Assembly: GCF_001866665.1 (NCBI RefSeq)
Contig: NZ_MLYO01000026.1
Span: 1 to 64,000 of the forward strand
Length of the DNA: 64,000 nucleotides
Origin: Streptomyces monashensis
GTDB taxonomy: Bacteria > Actinomycetota > Actinomycetes > Streptomycetales > Streptomycetaceae
Reading direction: 5' to 3'
Position 1 is the first letter of the stretch. Each line of letters begins with the position of its first letter. Both the position numbers and the translations under genes were made by a program. Below are positions 35,449-43,755 of the stretch, piece by piece. The notes beneath the pieces are model-generated. The model was not told the origin of the DNA. It saw nothing but the letters and a program-made list of their open reading frames with translations, and searched no databases.

Positions 35449-36459
35449 CTACGCGCGCGTGCCCACCGTCACCTCGGCGGCCGGGCCGGGCAGGTCCACG
35501 GCGGCCTCCGGACGCTCCCGCAGCGCCAGCAGGACGCGCAGGACGCCGATCCACACGAGGCAGGAGCCGAGCATGTGGAGGCCGACGAGCGCCTCGGGCA
35601 GATGGGTGAAGTACTGGACGTAGCCGATGACGCCCTGGCCCAGGAGGATCAGGAACAGGTCCCGGGTGCGGTGCAGCGGGCCCTTCGGCGCGTCGACCGC
35701 CTTGAGGACGAACCACAGGGCGAAGGTCAGCGTGACCACGATCCAGGCGAGCACGGCGTGCAGCTTGGCCACGGTCTCCCAGTCGATCGGGATGCGCTTG
35801 ACGTCGCTGGAGTCGCCCGCGTGCGGGCCCGCGCCGGTCACCACCGTGCCCGCCGCGATCAGCAGGGCCGAGGCGACGACGAGGAACCACACCAGCTGCT
35901 GCACGGCCTTGCCGACCAGCGCCCGGGGCGCGCCGTCGCCCTCGCGGGTGCGCTGCCACATCACCGCGGCGACCGTGGTGAGGGCCGTCGCGAGCAGGAA
36001 GTGCGCCGCGACCGTGTACGGGTTGAGGCCGACGAGCACCACGATGCCGCCCAGCACCGCGTTGCCCATCACGAGCCAGAACTGCGCCCAGCCCAGCCGG
36101 GTCAGGCTGCGCCGGTACGGCTTCTCGGAGCGCGCGGCGATGATCGACCAGCCGACCGCGGCGCACAGCACGTACGTCAGCATGCGATTGCCGAACTCGA
36201 TGGCGCTGTGATAGCTCAGCGCGGTCGTCGGCGTCAGCGAGCCGTCGGTGCACTCGGGCCAGGTCGGGCAGCCGAGGCCGGAGCCGGTCAGGCGCACGGC
36301 ACCGCCGGTGACGACGATGACCACCGACATGACGAGCGCGGCGAGGGCCGCCCGCTGCACGGTCCGGGGTTCCGGCGTCCAGCGTGCGGCGATGAAGGCG
36401 AGCGGGTTGCGCAGGGCGGCTACGGCGTCGGCGCGGGTCAGCTTTGGCACGGGCACCAT
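35449..36459 (-). CDS. ctaA: Heme A synthase (COX15/CtaA)
   Basis: Oxidises the methyl group of heme O to the formyl group of heme A. The 336-residue integral membrane protein has eight spans in two four-helix halves. Conserved residues visible: VTGGAVRLTGSGLGCPTWPEC (motif split by its Cys pair), HSAIEFGNRMLTYVL with the heme-ligand histidine, and later KLHAVLAWIVVTLT and GLHMLGSCLVWIGVL for the second heme site. ATG 36459 gives the N-terminus MVPVPKLTRADAV that resembles relatives; an ATG at 36480 and a GTG at 36450 are in frame, and a TACCAT -10 overlaps the ATG, leaving the start open. Confidence 0.94.
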   Translation of the reverse strand: MVPVPKLTRADAVAALRNPLAFIAARWTPEPRTVQRAALAALVMSVVIVVTGGAVRLTGSGLGCPTWPECTDGSLTPTTALSYHSAIEFGNRMLTYVLCAAVGWSIIAARSEKPYRRSLTRLGWAQFWLVMGNAVLGGIVVLVGLNPYTVAAHFLLATALTTVAAVMWQRTREGDGAPRALVGKAVQQLVWFLVVASALLIAAGTVVTGAGPHAGDSSDVKRIPIDWETVAKLHAVLAWIVVTLTFALWFVLKAVDAPKGPLHRTRDLFLILLGQGVIGYVQYFTHLPEALVGLHMLGSCLVWIGVLRVLLALRERPEAAVDLPGPAAEVTVGTRA

Positions 36460-36526
36460 GGTAGGGCGCCGCTTGTGCACACTTTCACGAGGGTCCGCCC
36501 CACGCGTGCGCGCAGCTCACCCCGGC

Positions 36527-37312
36527 TCACTCCCAGCGGAAGAGCTTCCCCGCCGCCGCGAGCCCGACGACCGCCCACCCGGCGAGGATCCCGAGGTCGC
36601 CCCACGGCATGCCGGCCCCGTGCTGGAGCACGTCCCGCAGGCCGCCCGACAGCGCCGAGATCGGCAGCAGCCCGAGGACGTGCTGCCCGGCCGAGCCGAA
36701 CTTGTCCAGCGGGACGACGACCCCGCCGCCGACGAGCAGCAGCAGGAAGACCAGGTTGGCGGCGGCCAGGGTGGCCTCCGCCTTCAGCGTGCCCGCCATC
36801 AGCAGGCCGAGCCCGGAGAAGGCGGCCGTGCCGAGGACGAGGAGGAGCAGGACGGCGGCGGGGTCGCCGTGCGGGTGCCAGCCCAGCGCGAACGCGATCA
36901 CCGTCAGCAGGACGACCTGGAGGACCTCCGTGACCAGCACGGACGCCGTCTTCGCGGCCATCAGCCCCCAGCGGGGCAGCGGCGAGGAGGCGAGCCGCTT
37001 CAGCACGCCGTAGCGGCGCTCGAAGCCGGTCGCGATGGCCTGCCCGGTGAACGCGGTCGACATCACGGCGAGGGCCAGGATGCCGGGGGCGAGGAAGTCG
37101 ACGGCCTTGCCCTTGCCGGTGTCGACGATGTCCACGGAGCTGAACAGCACCAGCAGCAGGGTCGGGATGACGACCGTCAGCAGCAGCTGCTCGCCGTTGC
37201 GCAGCAGCATCCTGGTCTCCAGCGCCGCCTGCGCCCCGATCATGCGGGGCAGCGGCGCCGCACCCGGCTCGGGGGTGTAGGTGCCGGTACCGGTACCGGT
37301 GGCGGTCGTCAT
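36527..37312 (-). CDS. ABC-2 type transporter permease
   Basis: 261-residue membrane protein with six predicted spans, beginning after a hydrophilic N-terminus made of TGTGTG repeats (ggtaccggtacc in the DNA). The ABC-2 core shows LLRNGEQLLLTVVIPTLLLV, AFTGQAIATGFERRYGVLKR and GLLPISALSGGLRDVLQ. Such permeases work as dimers with an ATPase to export drugs or lipids. It overlaps the upstream ATPase gene (ATGA). Substrate unknown; position next to ctaA is conserved in Streptomyces, which suggests, but does not prove, a link to respiration or cell envelope. Confidence 0.9.
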   Translation of the reverse strand: MTTATGTGTGTYTPEPGAAPLPRMIGAQAALETRMLLRNGEQLLLTVVIPTLLLVLFSSVDIVDTGKGKAVDFLAPGILALAVMSTAFTGQAIATGFERRYGVLKRLASSPLPRWGLMAAKTASVLVTEVLQVVLLTVIAFALGWHPHGDPAAVLLLLVLGTAAFSGLGLLMAGTLKAEATLAAANLVFLLLLVGGGVVVPLDKFGSAGQHVLGLLPISALSGGLRDVLQHGAGMPWGDLGILAGWAVVGLAAAGKLFRWE

Positions 37313-38232
37313 GAGCGCAGCTCCTTGCCCGTGAGCTCGAGAAAGACATCTTCGAGGGTGTGCCGCTCGACGGAGATCCGGTCCGGCATCACCCCGTGCT
37401 GGGCGCACCACGAGGCCACCGTGGCCAGCAGCTGCGGGTCGACCCTGCCGACGACCCGGTAGGCGCCCGGGGTCAGCTCGGCGGCCGTGCAGCCGTCCGG
37501 GAGGGCCTTGAGCAGGGAGCCGACGTCGAGGCCGGGGCGGCCGGTGAAGCGGAGGGTGTTCTCGGCGCCGCCCCTGCACAGCTCCTCGGGGGTGCCCTGG
37601 GCGATGACCCTGCCGCCGTCGATGATCGCCACGTCGTCGGCGAGCTGCTCGGCCTCTTCCATGTAGTGCGTGGTGAGGATCACCGAGACGCCGTCGGCGC
37701 GCAGGTCCTTCACCAGGTCCCAGGTGGCCCGGCGGGCCTGCGGGTCGAGGCCGGCCGTGGGCTCGTCCAGGAAGACCAGCTCCGGGCGCCCGACGACGGC
37801 CATGGCGAGCGCGAGCCGCTGCTGCTGGCCGCCGGAGAGCCGGCGGTAGCTCGTCCGCCCGCAACCGCCCAGCCCCAGCCGCTCGATCAGCGCGTCCACG
37901 TCCAGCGGATGCGCGTGCAGCCGGGCGACGTGCCGCAGCATCTCGTCCGCCCGCGCGCCGGAGTAGACGCCGCCTGACTGGAGCATCACGCCGATACGGG
38001 GACGCAGCTCGGCGGACTGCCGTACCGGGTCGAGGCCCAGGACGCGCACCGTGCCGGAATCCGGCTTCCGGTACCCCTCGCAGGTCTCGACCGTGGTCGT
38101 CTTCCCCGCTCCGTTGGGACCGAGGACGGCGGTCACGCCGGCCCGGGCCACCAGGTCGAGGCCGTCCACCGCGGTCTTCCTGCCGTACCGCTTCACCAGG
38201 GCCTGGACCTGGACCACAGGGTCACTTCGCAT
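37309..38232 (-). CDS. ABC-2 transporter ATP-binding protein
   Basis: 307-residue ATPase of the DrrA/CcmA type. Walker A GPNGAGKTTTVETCEG, signature LSGGQQQRLALAMAV, Walker B LVFLDEPTAGLD and TTHYMEEAEQLADD are intact. A C-terminal ~80-residue extension, DPQLLATVASWCAQHGV and LEDVFLELTGKELR, is typical of drug-exporter ATPases. Forms a two-gene operon with the permease. Confidence 0.93.
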   Translation of the reverse strand: MRSDPVVQVQALVKRYGRKTAVDGLDLVARAGVTAVLGPNGAGKTTTVETCEGYRKPDSGTVRVLGLDPVRQSAELRPRIGVMLQSGGVYSGARADEMLRHVARLHAHPLDVDALIERLGLGGCGRTSYRRLSGGQQQRLALAMAVVGRPELVFLDEPTAGLDPQARRATWDLVKDLRADGVSVILTTHYMEEAEQLADDVAIIDGGRVIAQGTPEELCRGGAENTLRFTGRPGLDVGSLLKALPDGCTAAELTPGAYRVVGRVDPQLLATVASWCAQHGVMPDRISVERHTLEDVFLELTGKELRS

Positions 38233-38278
38233 GGATCCAGAGTCTAGGGAGAGCGCGGGGCGCTCCGGAGCCGGGGTG

Positions 38279-39079
38279 CTAGAACTCCTCCGCGCGGGGC
38301 CGGTGCAGCGGCAGCCAGCGTTCGGCGTAGGCCACGGCGTCCGCCACCGGGAACAGCCGTACGTCCGCCGCGCCCGCCTTTCCCCGTACGACGTCCCGAT
38401 CCCGCTCGAAGTCGTGTCCCAGCTCGTCGAAGCGGTCCGAGGTGATCGAGACCTCGGTCACGGTCTCCCAGCCGCCGCCGGGCGCGGGCCGGCCGACCGC
38501 CACGCGGGGCGCGGGTATGCGGTACTCGGCGAGGTGGAAACTCGTGCAGGCCTCGTATCCGGCGCCCAGCAGCAGGACCCGGGCACCCCGTTTCTCCAGG
38601 CGGGCCAGCGGGCTGTGCTCGCCGAGGCGGCAGTCGGGCGCGTGGCCGCCGGTGATCTCGCGCGCGGCCGGGCCGACGGCCGCGAAGGAGGTCTGCGGGT
38701 GGGCGCTGCGCAGCGCGCCGGGCCAGGTCCGCAGGGTCTCCGGGATCACCCCGACCCCGCGCGTGGGCGTGATCAGCGGGTCGTAGGCGGGCATGGTGGC
38801 CCGGATCCGGTCCCACCACTGCGCGGGCACCGGCGGGTTCGACCACACCGCCGGGTCGGACAGGTCGCCGCTCTGCGTCGGGACGACGAGCGTGCCGTCC
38901 GGGCCGAGGGCGTCGAGCAGGCCCTGCACGACGGCGACCGCGCCTCCGTTGACCCAGCCGAGCGCGCTGAGCGAGGAGTGGACGAGGAGGATCTCGCCGG
39001 GCTCGACGCCGAGCAGCCGCAGCTGCGCGGCGAGGCTGTCGCGGGTGACGAGCGGGCCGGTCGGATCGAGGGTCGGCAT
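38279..39079 (-). CDS. AAC(3)-family aminoglycoside N-acetyltransferase-like protein
   Basis: 266 residues with the antibiotic_NAT fold: HSSLSALGWVNGGAVAVVQG, GTLVVPTQSGDL, TPTRGVGVIPETLRTWPGAL and LGAGYEACTSFHLAEY. These match AAC(3) enzymes, which acetylate the 3-amino group of 2-deoxystreptamine using acetyl-CoA. Genome-encoded Streptomyces members often have no resistance phenotype and may act on other amines. ATG 39079 has ACGGAG just upstream. It stands alone, 46 bp upstream of the ABC operon on the same strand and divergent from sufR. Confidence 0.86.
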   Translation of the reverse strand: MPTLDPTGPLVTRDSLAAQLRLLGVEPGEILLVHSSLSALGWVNGGAVAVVQGLLDALGPDGTLVVPTQSGDLSDPAVWSNPPVPAQWWDRIRATMPAYDPLITPTRGVGVIPETLRTWPGALRSAHPQTSFAAVGPAAREITGGHAPDCRLGEHSPLARLEKRGARVLLLGAGYEACTSFHLAEYRIPAPRVAVGRPAPGGGWETVTEVSITSDRFDELGHDFERDRDVVRGKAGAADVRLFPVADAVAYAERWLPLHRPRAEEF

Positions 39080-39176
39080 GCTCCGTGAGTCTTCCGGACG
39101 GACCGGCGCCGCGCCACCGAAATAGCTGCTCAGGACCCTGGAGATGATCGATCAAAGATCGTTTGTGCAGGTCAGA

Positions 39177-39190
39177 TTAGGTATGCCTAA
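39177..39190. promoter_or_regulatory. TTAGG-N4-CCTAA dyad upstream of sufR
   Basis: TTAGGTATGCCTAA resembles half of an iron box (DmdR/IdeR type, TTAGGTTAGGCTAACCTAA) but lacks its full length. It lies about 70 bp before sufR and about 100 bp before the divergent acetyltransferase. A metal-responsive factor is conceivable for an Fe-S operon. Confidence 0.35.
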
Positions 39191-39226
39191 GTGATGCAGG
39201 GCACCGTCCGATGATCCCGACGGCGC

Positions 39227-39263
39227 TTGTCAGGCTCCGCGGAATTACGCAACAATGGCGTTG
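39227..39263 (+). promoter_or_regulatory. suf operon promoter with CAAC-N6-GTTG dyad
   Basis: TTGTCA (39227-39232) and AACAAT (39251-39256) with an 18-bp spacer. The GTG start lies six bases after the -10, and the dyad CAAC (39250-39253)/GTTG (39260-39263) covers the -10 and start. Suggests a leaderless, SufR-autoregulated transcript. Confidence 0.5.
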
Positions 39264-39997
39264 TGAAAAACGTCGACGAGGCTCGGGAGACCCCCCTCGG
39301 GGCCCCGCAGGAGGAACTCGCGACCGGTGAGCGCTCCACGCGCAACCGCGTCGCCCGCTCCATCCTGGACCACGGCCCGTCGACCGTCGCCGAGCTGGCC
39401 GGCCGGCTGGGGCTGACCCAGGCCGCCGTCCGGCGCCACCTGGACGCCCTCGTCGCCGACGACGTCGTGGAGGCGCGCGAGCAGCGGGTGTACGGCACGC
39501 GCACGCGTGGCCGCCCCGCCAAGGTCTTCGCGCTCACCGACTGCGGCCGCGACGCCTTCGACCAGTCGTACGACAAACTGGCCGCCGACGCGCTGCGCTG
39601 GATCGCCGAGCAGGGCGGTGGCCTTGAGGCCGTCGCCGCGTTCGCCCGCGCGCGGATCACCGCCCAGGCGAGCGCCTACCGCAGGGCGATCGAGGCGGTC
39701 ACGCCCGACAAGCGCGCCGAAGCGCTGGCCAAGGCCCTGAGCGTGGACGGGTACGCTGCAACGGCGCGCACCGCACCGGTCGGCGAGCAACTGTGCCAGC
39801 ACCACTGCCCGGTCGCCCACGTCGCGGAGCAGTTCCCCCAGCTGTGCGAGGCGGAGACGGAGATCTTCGCCGAGCTGCTGGGGACCCACGTCCAGCGACT
39901 GGCGACCATCGCGCACGGCGACGGCGTCTGCACGACGTTCATCCCCAAGATTTCCACTGACGCACCTGCAAGCACGGCCGGGAGGAACCCCGCATGA
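39263..39997 (+). CDS. sufR: Fe-S cluster biogenesis repressor SufR
   Basis: 244-residue winged-helix regulator at the head of the suf operon. The DNA-binding domain lies in residues ~20-80 (STVAELAGRLGLTQAAVRRH). The C-terminal half has the cluster-binding cysteines LCQHHCPVAHVAEQFPQLC plus a fourth in GDGVCTTF. SufR represses suf when it carries its [2Fe-2S] or [4Fe-4S] cluster and lets go when cluster supply fails. Start is GTG 39263, decided by the start of homology and the promoter just upstream; no ribosome binding site precedes it. The stop overlaps sufB (ATGA). Confidence 0.93.
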   Translation: MKNVDEARETPLGAPQEELATGERSTRNRVARSILDHGPSTVAELAGRLGLTQAAVRRHLDALVADDVVEAREQRVYGTRTRGRPAKVFALTDCGRDAFDQSYDKLAADALRWIAEQGGGLEAVAAFARARITAQASAYRRAIEAVTPDKRAEALAKALSVDGYAATARTAPVGEQLCQHHCPVAHVAEQFPQLCEAETEIFAELLGTHVQRLATIAHGDGVCTTFIPKISTDAPASTAGRNPA

Positions 39998-41415
39998 CTC
40001 TCCCCACGGAGACTGCCCACCCTGAGCTCGAGGGCCTGGGCAAGTACGAATACGGCTGGGCCGACTCCGACGTGGCCGGTGCGTCCGCGCGCCGTGGCCT
40101 GAACGAGGACGTCGTCCGGGACATCTCCGGCAAGAAGTCCGAGCCGGAGTGGATGACCAAGCTCCGCCTCAAGGGTCTGAAGCTGTTCGAGAAGAAGCCG
40201 ATGCCGAACTGGGGCTCGGACCTCTCGGGCATCGACTTCGACAACATCAAGTACTTCGTGCGCTCCACGGAGAAGCAGGCGGAGTCCTGGGAGGACCTGC
40301 CCGAGGACATCAAGAACACCTACGACAAGCTGGGCATCCCGGAGGCCGAGAAGCAGCGCCTCGTCGCCGGTGTCGCCGCCCAGTACGAGTCGGAGGTCGT
40401 CTACCACCAGATCCGCGAGGACCTGGAGGAGCAGGGCGTCATCTTCCTCGACACCGACACCGCGCTGAAGGAGCACCCGGAGCTCTTCAAGGAGTACTTC
40501 GGCACGGTCATCCCCGCCGGCGACAACAAGTTCGCCTCGCTGAACACCGCCGTGTGGTCGGGCGGCTCCTTCATCTACGTGCCGCCGGGCGTCCACGTGG
40601 AGATCCCGCTCCAGGCCTACTTCCGCATCAACACGGAGAACATGGGCCAGTTCGAGCGGACCCTGATCATCGTCGACGAGGGTGCCTACGTGCACTACGT
40701 CGAGGGCTGCACCGCCCCGATCTACAAGTCGGACTCGCTGCACTCCGCGGTCGTCGAGATCATCGTCAAGAAGAACGCCCGCTGCCGCTACACGACCATC
40801 CAGAACTGGTCGAACAACGTCTACAACCTGGTCACCAAGCGCGCCGTGGCCTACGAGGGCGCGACCATGGAGTGGATCGACGGCAACATCGGCTCCAAGG
40901 TGACGATGAAGTACCCCGCCGTCTACCTGATGGGCGAGCACGCCAAGGGCGAGACCCTCTCCATCGCCTTCGCCGGGGAGGGCCAGCACCAGGACGCCGG
41001 CTCCAAGATGGTCCACATGGCGCCGAACACCTCCTCCAACATCGTCTCGAAGTCCGTGGCGCGCGGCGGCGGCCGCACGTCGTACCGCGGTCTCGTCGAG
41101 ATCGGCGAGGGCGCCGCCGGCTCCAAGTCCAACGTGCTGTGCGACGCGCTGCTCGTCGACACCATCTCCCGCTCGGACACGTACCCCTACGTGGACGTCC
41201 GCGAGGACGACGTGTCGATGGGCCACGAGGCGACCGTCTCCAAGGTCTCCGAGGACCAGCTCTTCTACCTGATGAGCCGCGGTCTGACCGAGTTCGAGGC
41301 GATGGCGATGATCGTGCGCGGCTTCGTCGAGCCGATCGCCAAGGAACTGCCCATGGAGTACGCCCTCGAGCTCAACCGGCTGATCGAGCTCCAGATGGAA
41401 GGCGCGGTCGGCTGA
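39994..41415 (+). CDS. sufB: Fe-S cluster assembly scaffold SufB
   Basis: 473-residue subunit of the SufBCD complex on which new Fe-S clusters form. Landmarks: WMTKLRLKGLKLFEKKPMP, the beta-helix core AVWSGGSFIYVPPGVHVEIP, FERTLIIVDEGAYVHYVEGC and the C-terminal SRGLTEFEAMAMIVRGFVEP. The conserved cysteine of GCTAPIYKSDSLH and others that could hold a cluster are present. It starts within the sufR stop codon; 57 bp follow before sufD, with GAAAGCGAG as a possible ribosome site. Confidence 0.97.
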   Translation: MTLPTETAHPELEGLGKYEYGWADSDVAGASARRGLNEDVVRDISGKKSEPEWMTKLRLKGLKLFEKKPMPNWGSDLSGIDFDNIKYFVRSTEKQAESWEDLPEDIKNTYDKLGIPEAEKQRLVAGVAAQYESEVVYHQIREDLEEQGVIFLDTDTALKEHPELFKEYFGTVIPAGDNKFASLNTAVWSGGSFIYVPPGVHVEIPLQAYFRINTENMGQFERTLIIVDEGAYVHYVEGCTAPIYKSDSLHSAVVEIIVKKNARCRYTTIQNWSNNVYNLVTKRAVAYEGATMEWIDGNIGSKVTMKYPAVYLMGEHAKGETLSIAFAGEGQHQDAGSKMVHMAPNTSSNIVSKSVARGGGRTSYRGLVEIGEGAAGSKSNVLCDALLVDTISRSDTYPYVDVREDDVSMGHEATVSKVSEDQLFYLMSRGLTEFEAMAMIVRGFVEPIAKELPMEYALELNRLIELQMEGAVG

Positions 41416-41472
41416 GCGCCAACCGCCCACCCCATCAAGCCACTTACGCAAGAAAGCGAGCAGACCGCAGCC

Positions 41473-42657
41473 ATGGCTGAGGCTCAGAACATCCCCGTGG
41501 GCTCCACCACCGCGGGCCAGATCGCGGTGGCCGCCGAGTCGACCGTCGCCACGCGTATGAGCGCGCCCCCGTCCTTCGACGTGGCGGACTTCCCGGTTCC
41601 GCACGGCCGCGAGGAGGAGTGGCGGTTCACCCCGCTGGAGCGGCTGCGCGGGCTGCACGACGGCACCGCCGTCGCCACCGGCGCGGGCGTGAAGGTCGTC
41701 GTGGAGGCCCCCGAGGGCGTCATCGTCGAGACCGTCGACCGTGACGACGCCCGGATCGGCACGGCGGGCACCCCGGTGGACCGCGTCGCCGCCCAGGCGT
41801 ACTCGGCGTTCGAGAAGGCCGGCGTGGTCACCGTCCCCAAGGAGACGGTGCTCACCGAGCCGATCCGCATCGCCGTGCACGGGGAGGGCGGGGTGGCCTA
41901 CGCCCACCAGGTCGTCGAGCTGAAGGCCTTCGCCGAGGCCGTCGTCGTCATCGACCACACCGGTGACGCGGTGCTCGCCGCCAACGTCGACTACATCCTG
42001 GGCGACGGCGCCAAGCTGACCGTCGTCTCGGTGCAGGACTGGGACGACAAGGCCGTGCACGTGGCCCAGCACAACGCCCTCGTCGGGCGCGACGCGAGCT
42101 TCAAGTCGGTCGTCGTCACCTTCGGCGGCGACGTCGTCCGCCTGCACCCGCGCGTCGCGTACGCCGGCACCGGCGGCGAAACCGAGCTGCTCGGGCTGTA
42201 CTTCACGGACGCCGGCCAGCACCAGGAGCACCGCCTCCTGGTCGACCACAACGTCCCGCACTGCAAGTCCAACGTCGTCTACAAGGGCGCGCTGCAGGGC
42301 GAGCAGGCGCACGCGGTCTGGATCGGCGACGTCCTCATCGAGGCCGCGGCCGAGGGCACGGACACCTACGAGATGAACCGCAACCTGGTCCTCACGGACG
42401 GCGCGCGCGTCGACTCGGTGCCGAACCTGGAGATCGAGACCGGCGAGATCGTCGGCGCAGGCCACGCCTCCGCCACCGGACGCTTCGACGACGAGCAGCT
42501 CTTCTACCTGATGGCCCGCGGCATCCCGGAGCACGAGGCCCGCCGCCTCGTGGTCCGCGGCTTCTTCGCCGAGCTGGTCCAGCAGATCGGTGTCGCCGAC
42601 ATCGAGGAGCGCCTGCTCGCCAAGATCGAGGAGGAGCTGGAGGCGTCGGTCGCATGA
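41473..42657 (+). CDS. sufD: Fe-S cluster assembly protein SufD
   Basis: 394 residues, partner of SufB and SufC. It begins with a variable region, then DVADFPVPHGREEEWRFTPL and a beta-helix, and ends with GRFDDEQLFYLMARGIPEHE and AARRLVVRGFFAELV-like sequence. The conserved histidine used with SufB for iron acquisition lies in HKSNVVYKGALQG-type CKSNVVYKGALQGEQAHAVW. The stop overlaps the Rieske gene (ATGA). Confidence 0.96.
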   Translation: MAEAQNIPVGSTTAGQIAVAAESTVATRMSAPPSFDVADFPVPHGREEEWRFTPLERLRGLHDGTAVATGAGVKVVVEAPEGVIVETVDRDDARIGTAGTPVDRVAAQAYSAFEKAGVVTVPKETVLTEPIRIAVHGEGGVAYAHQVVELKAFAEAVVVIDHTGDAVLAANVDYILGDGAKLTVVSVQDWDDKAVHVAQHNALVGRDASFKSVVVTFGGDVVRLHPRVAYAGTGGETELLGLYFTDAGQHQEHRLLVDHNVPHCKSNVVYKGALQGEQAHAVWIGDVLIEAAAEGTDTYEMNRNLVLTDGARVDSVPNLEIETGEIVGAGHASATGRFDDEQLFYLMARGIPEHEARRLVVRGFFAELVQQIGVADIEERLLAKIEEELEASVA

Positions 42658-42983
42658 CAGCTTCGTCCGCGTTCGTCCGCGCCTGCGCGCTCAGCGAGCT
42701 GGAGACGGACACCCCGAAGCGGGTGGAACTCGACGGCACGCCGGTCTCGGTCGTCAAGACCGACGGCGAGGTCTTCGCGATCTACGACATCTGCTCGCAC
42801 GCGAACGTCTCCCTCTCCGAGGGCGAGGTGGAGGACTGCCAGATCGAGTGCTGGCTGCACGGCTCCTCCTTCGACCTCCGCACCGGCAAGCCGTCCGGCC
42901 TCCCCGCGACGCGCCCCGTCCCCGTATACCCCGTAAAGATCGAAGGGGACGACGTTCTCGTCTCCCTCACCCAGGAGTCCTGA
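42654..42983 (+). CDS. Rieske-type ferredoxin of the suf operon
   Basis: 109-residue soluble Rieske ferredoxin, of the biphenyl-dioxygenase-ferredoxin type. The ligands are CSHANVSLSEG (Cys, His) and CWLHGSSFDLRTGKP (Cys, His). It has no signal peptide. In actinobacterial suf operons such a protein regularly lies between sufD and sufC; it may supply electrons for cluster assembly or to another enzyme. Start ATG overlaps the sufD stop and seven bases separate it from sufC. Confidence 0.93.
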   Translation: MTASSAFVRACALSELETDTPKRVELDGTPVSVVKTDGEVFAIYDICSHANVSLSEGEVEDCQIECWLHGSSFDLRTGKPSGLPATRPVPVYPVKIEGDDVLVSLTQES

Positions 42984-42990
42984 GGCACCC

Positions 42991-43755
42991 ATGGCAACGC
43001 TTGAAATCCGAGACCTGCACGTCACCGTCGAGGCCGACAACGCCACGAAGGAGATCCTCAAGGGCGTCGACCTCACCGTGAAGCAGGGCGAGACGCACGC
43101 CATCATGGGCCCCAACGGCTCCGGCAAGTCGACCCTCGCCTACTCCCTCGCGGGTCACCCGAAGTACACGATCACCAGCGGCAGCGTGCTGCTCGACGGC
43201 GAGGACGTCCTGGAGATGTCCGTCGACGAGCGCGCGCGCGCGGGCCTGTTCCTGGCGATGCAGTACCCGGTCGAGGTCCCCGGCGTCTCGGTCTCCAACT
43301 TCCTGCGCACCTCCGCCACCGCCGTCCGCGGCGAGGCTCCCAAGCTGCGCACCTGGGTGAAGGAGGTCAAGGAGGCCATGGAGCGCCTCAACATGGACCC
43401 GGCCTTCGCCGAGCGCAACGTCAACGAGGGCTTCTCCGGCGGTGAGAAGAAGCGCCACGAGATCCTCCAGCTCGAACTGCTCAAGCCGAAGGTCGCGATC
43501 CTCGACGAGACCGACTCCGGTCTCGACGTCGACGCGCTCCGCATCGTCTCCGAGGGCGTCAACCGCGTCCGCGAGACCGGCGAGGTCGGCACCCTGCTGA
43601 TCACGCACTACACGCGCATCCTGCGCTACATCAAGCCCGACTTCGTCCACGTCTTCTCCGGCGGCCGGATCGTCGAGTCCGGCGGTGCCGAGCTCGCCGA
43701 CAAGCTGGAGGACGAGGGCTACGAGGCGTACACGAAGGGTGGCGTATCCGCGTGA
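42991..43755 (+). CDS. sufC: Fe-S cluster assembly ATPase SufC
   Basis: 254-residue soluble ABC-type ATPase that drives conformational change in SufBCD. Walker A MGPNGSGKSTLAYSLAG, signature FSGGEKKRHEILQLEL, Walker B VAILDETDSGLDVDAL and the typical IMGPNG and YFVHVFSGGRIV-like HVFSGGRIV ending. GTGA overlap with sufS couples translation. Confidence 0.97.
   Translation: MATLEIRDLHVTVEADNATKEILKGVDLTVKQGETHAIMGPNGSGKSTLAYSLAGHPKYTITSGSVLLDGEDVLEMSVDERARAGLFLAMQYPVEVPGVSVSNFLRTSATAVRGEAPKLRTWVKEVKEAMERLNMDPAFAERNVNEGFSGGEKKRHEILQLELLKPKVAILDETDSGLDVDALRIVSEGVNRVRETGEVGTLLITHYTRILRYIKPDFVHVFSGGRIVESGGAELADKLEDEGYEAYTKGGVSA

Noticed and set aside
39676..42534. 952-residue open frame antisense to sufR-sufB-sufD
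   Set aside because: Shadow of three certain genes; composition (GVGVLEDD-like repeats) is that of reversed GC-rich codons.
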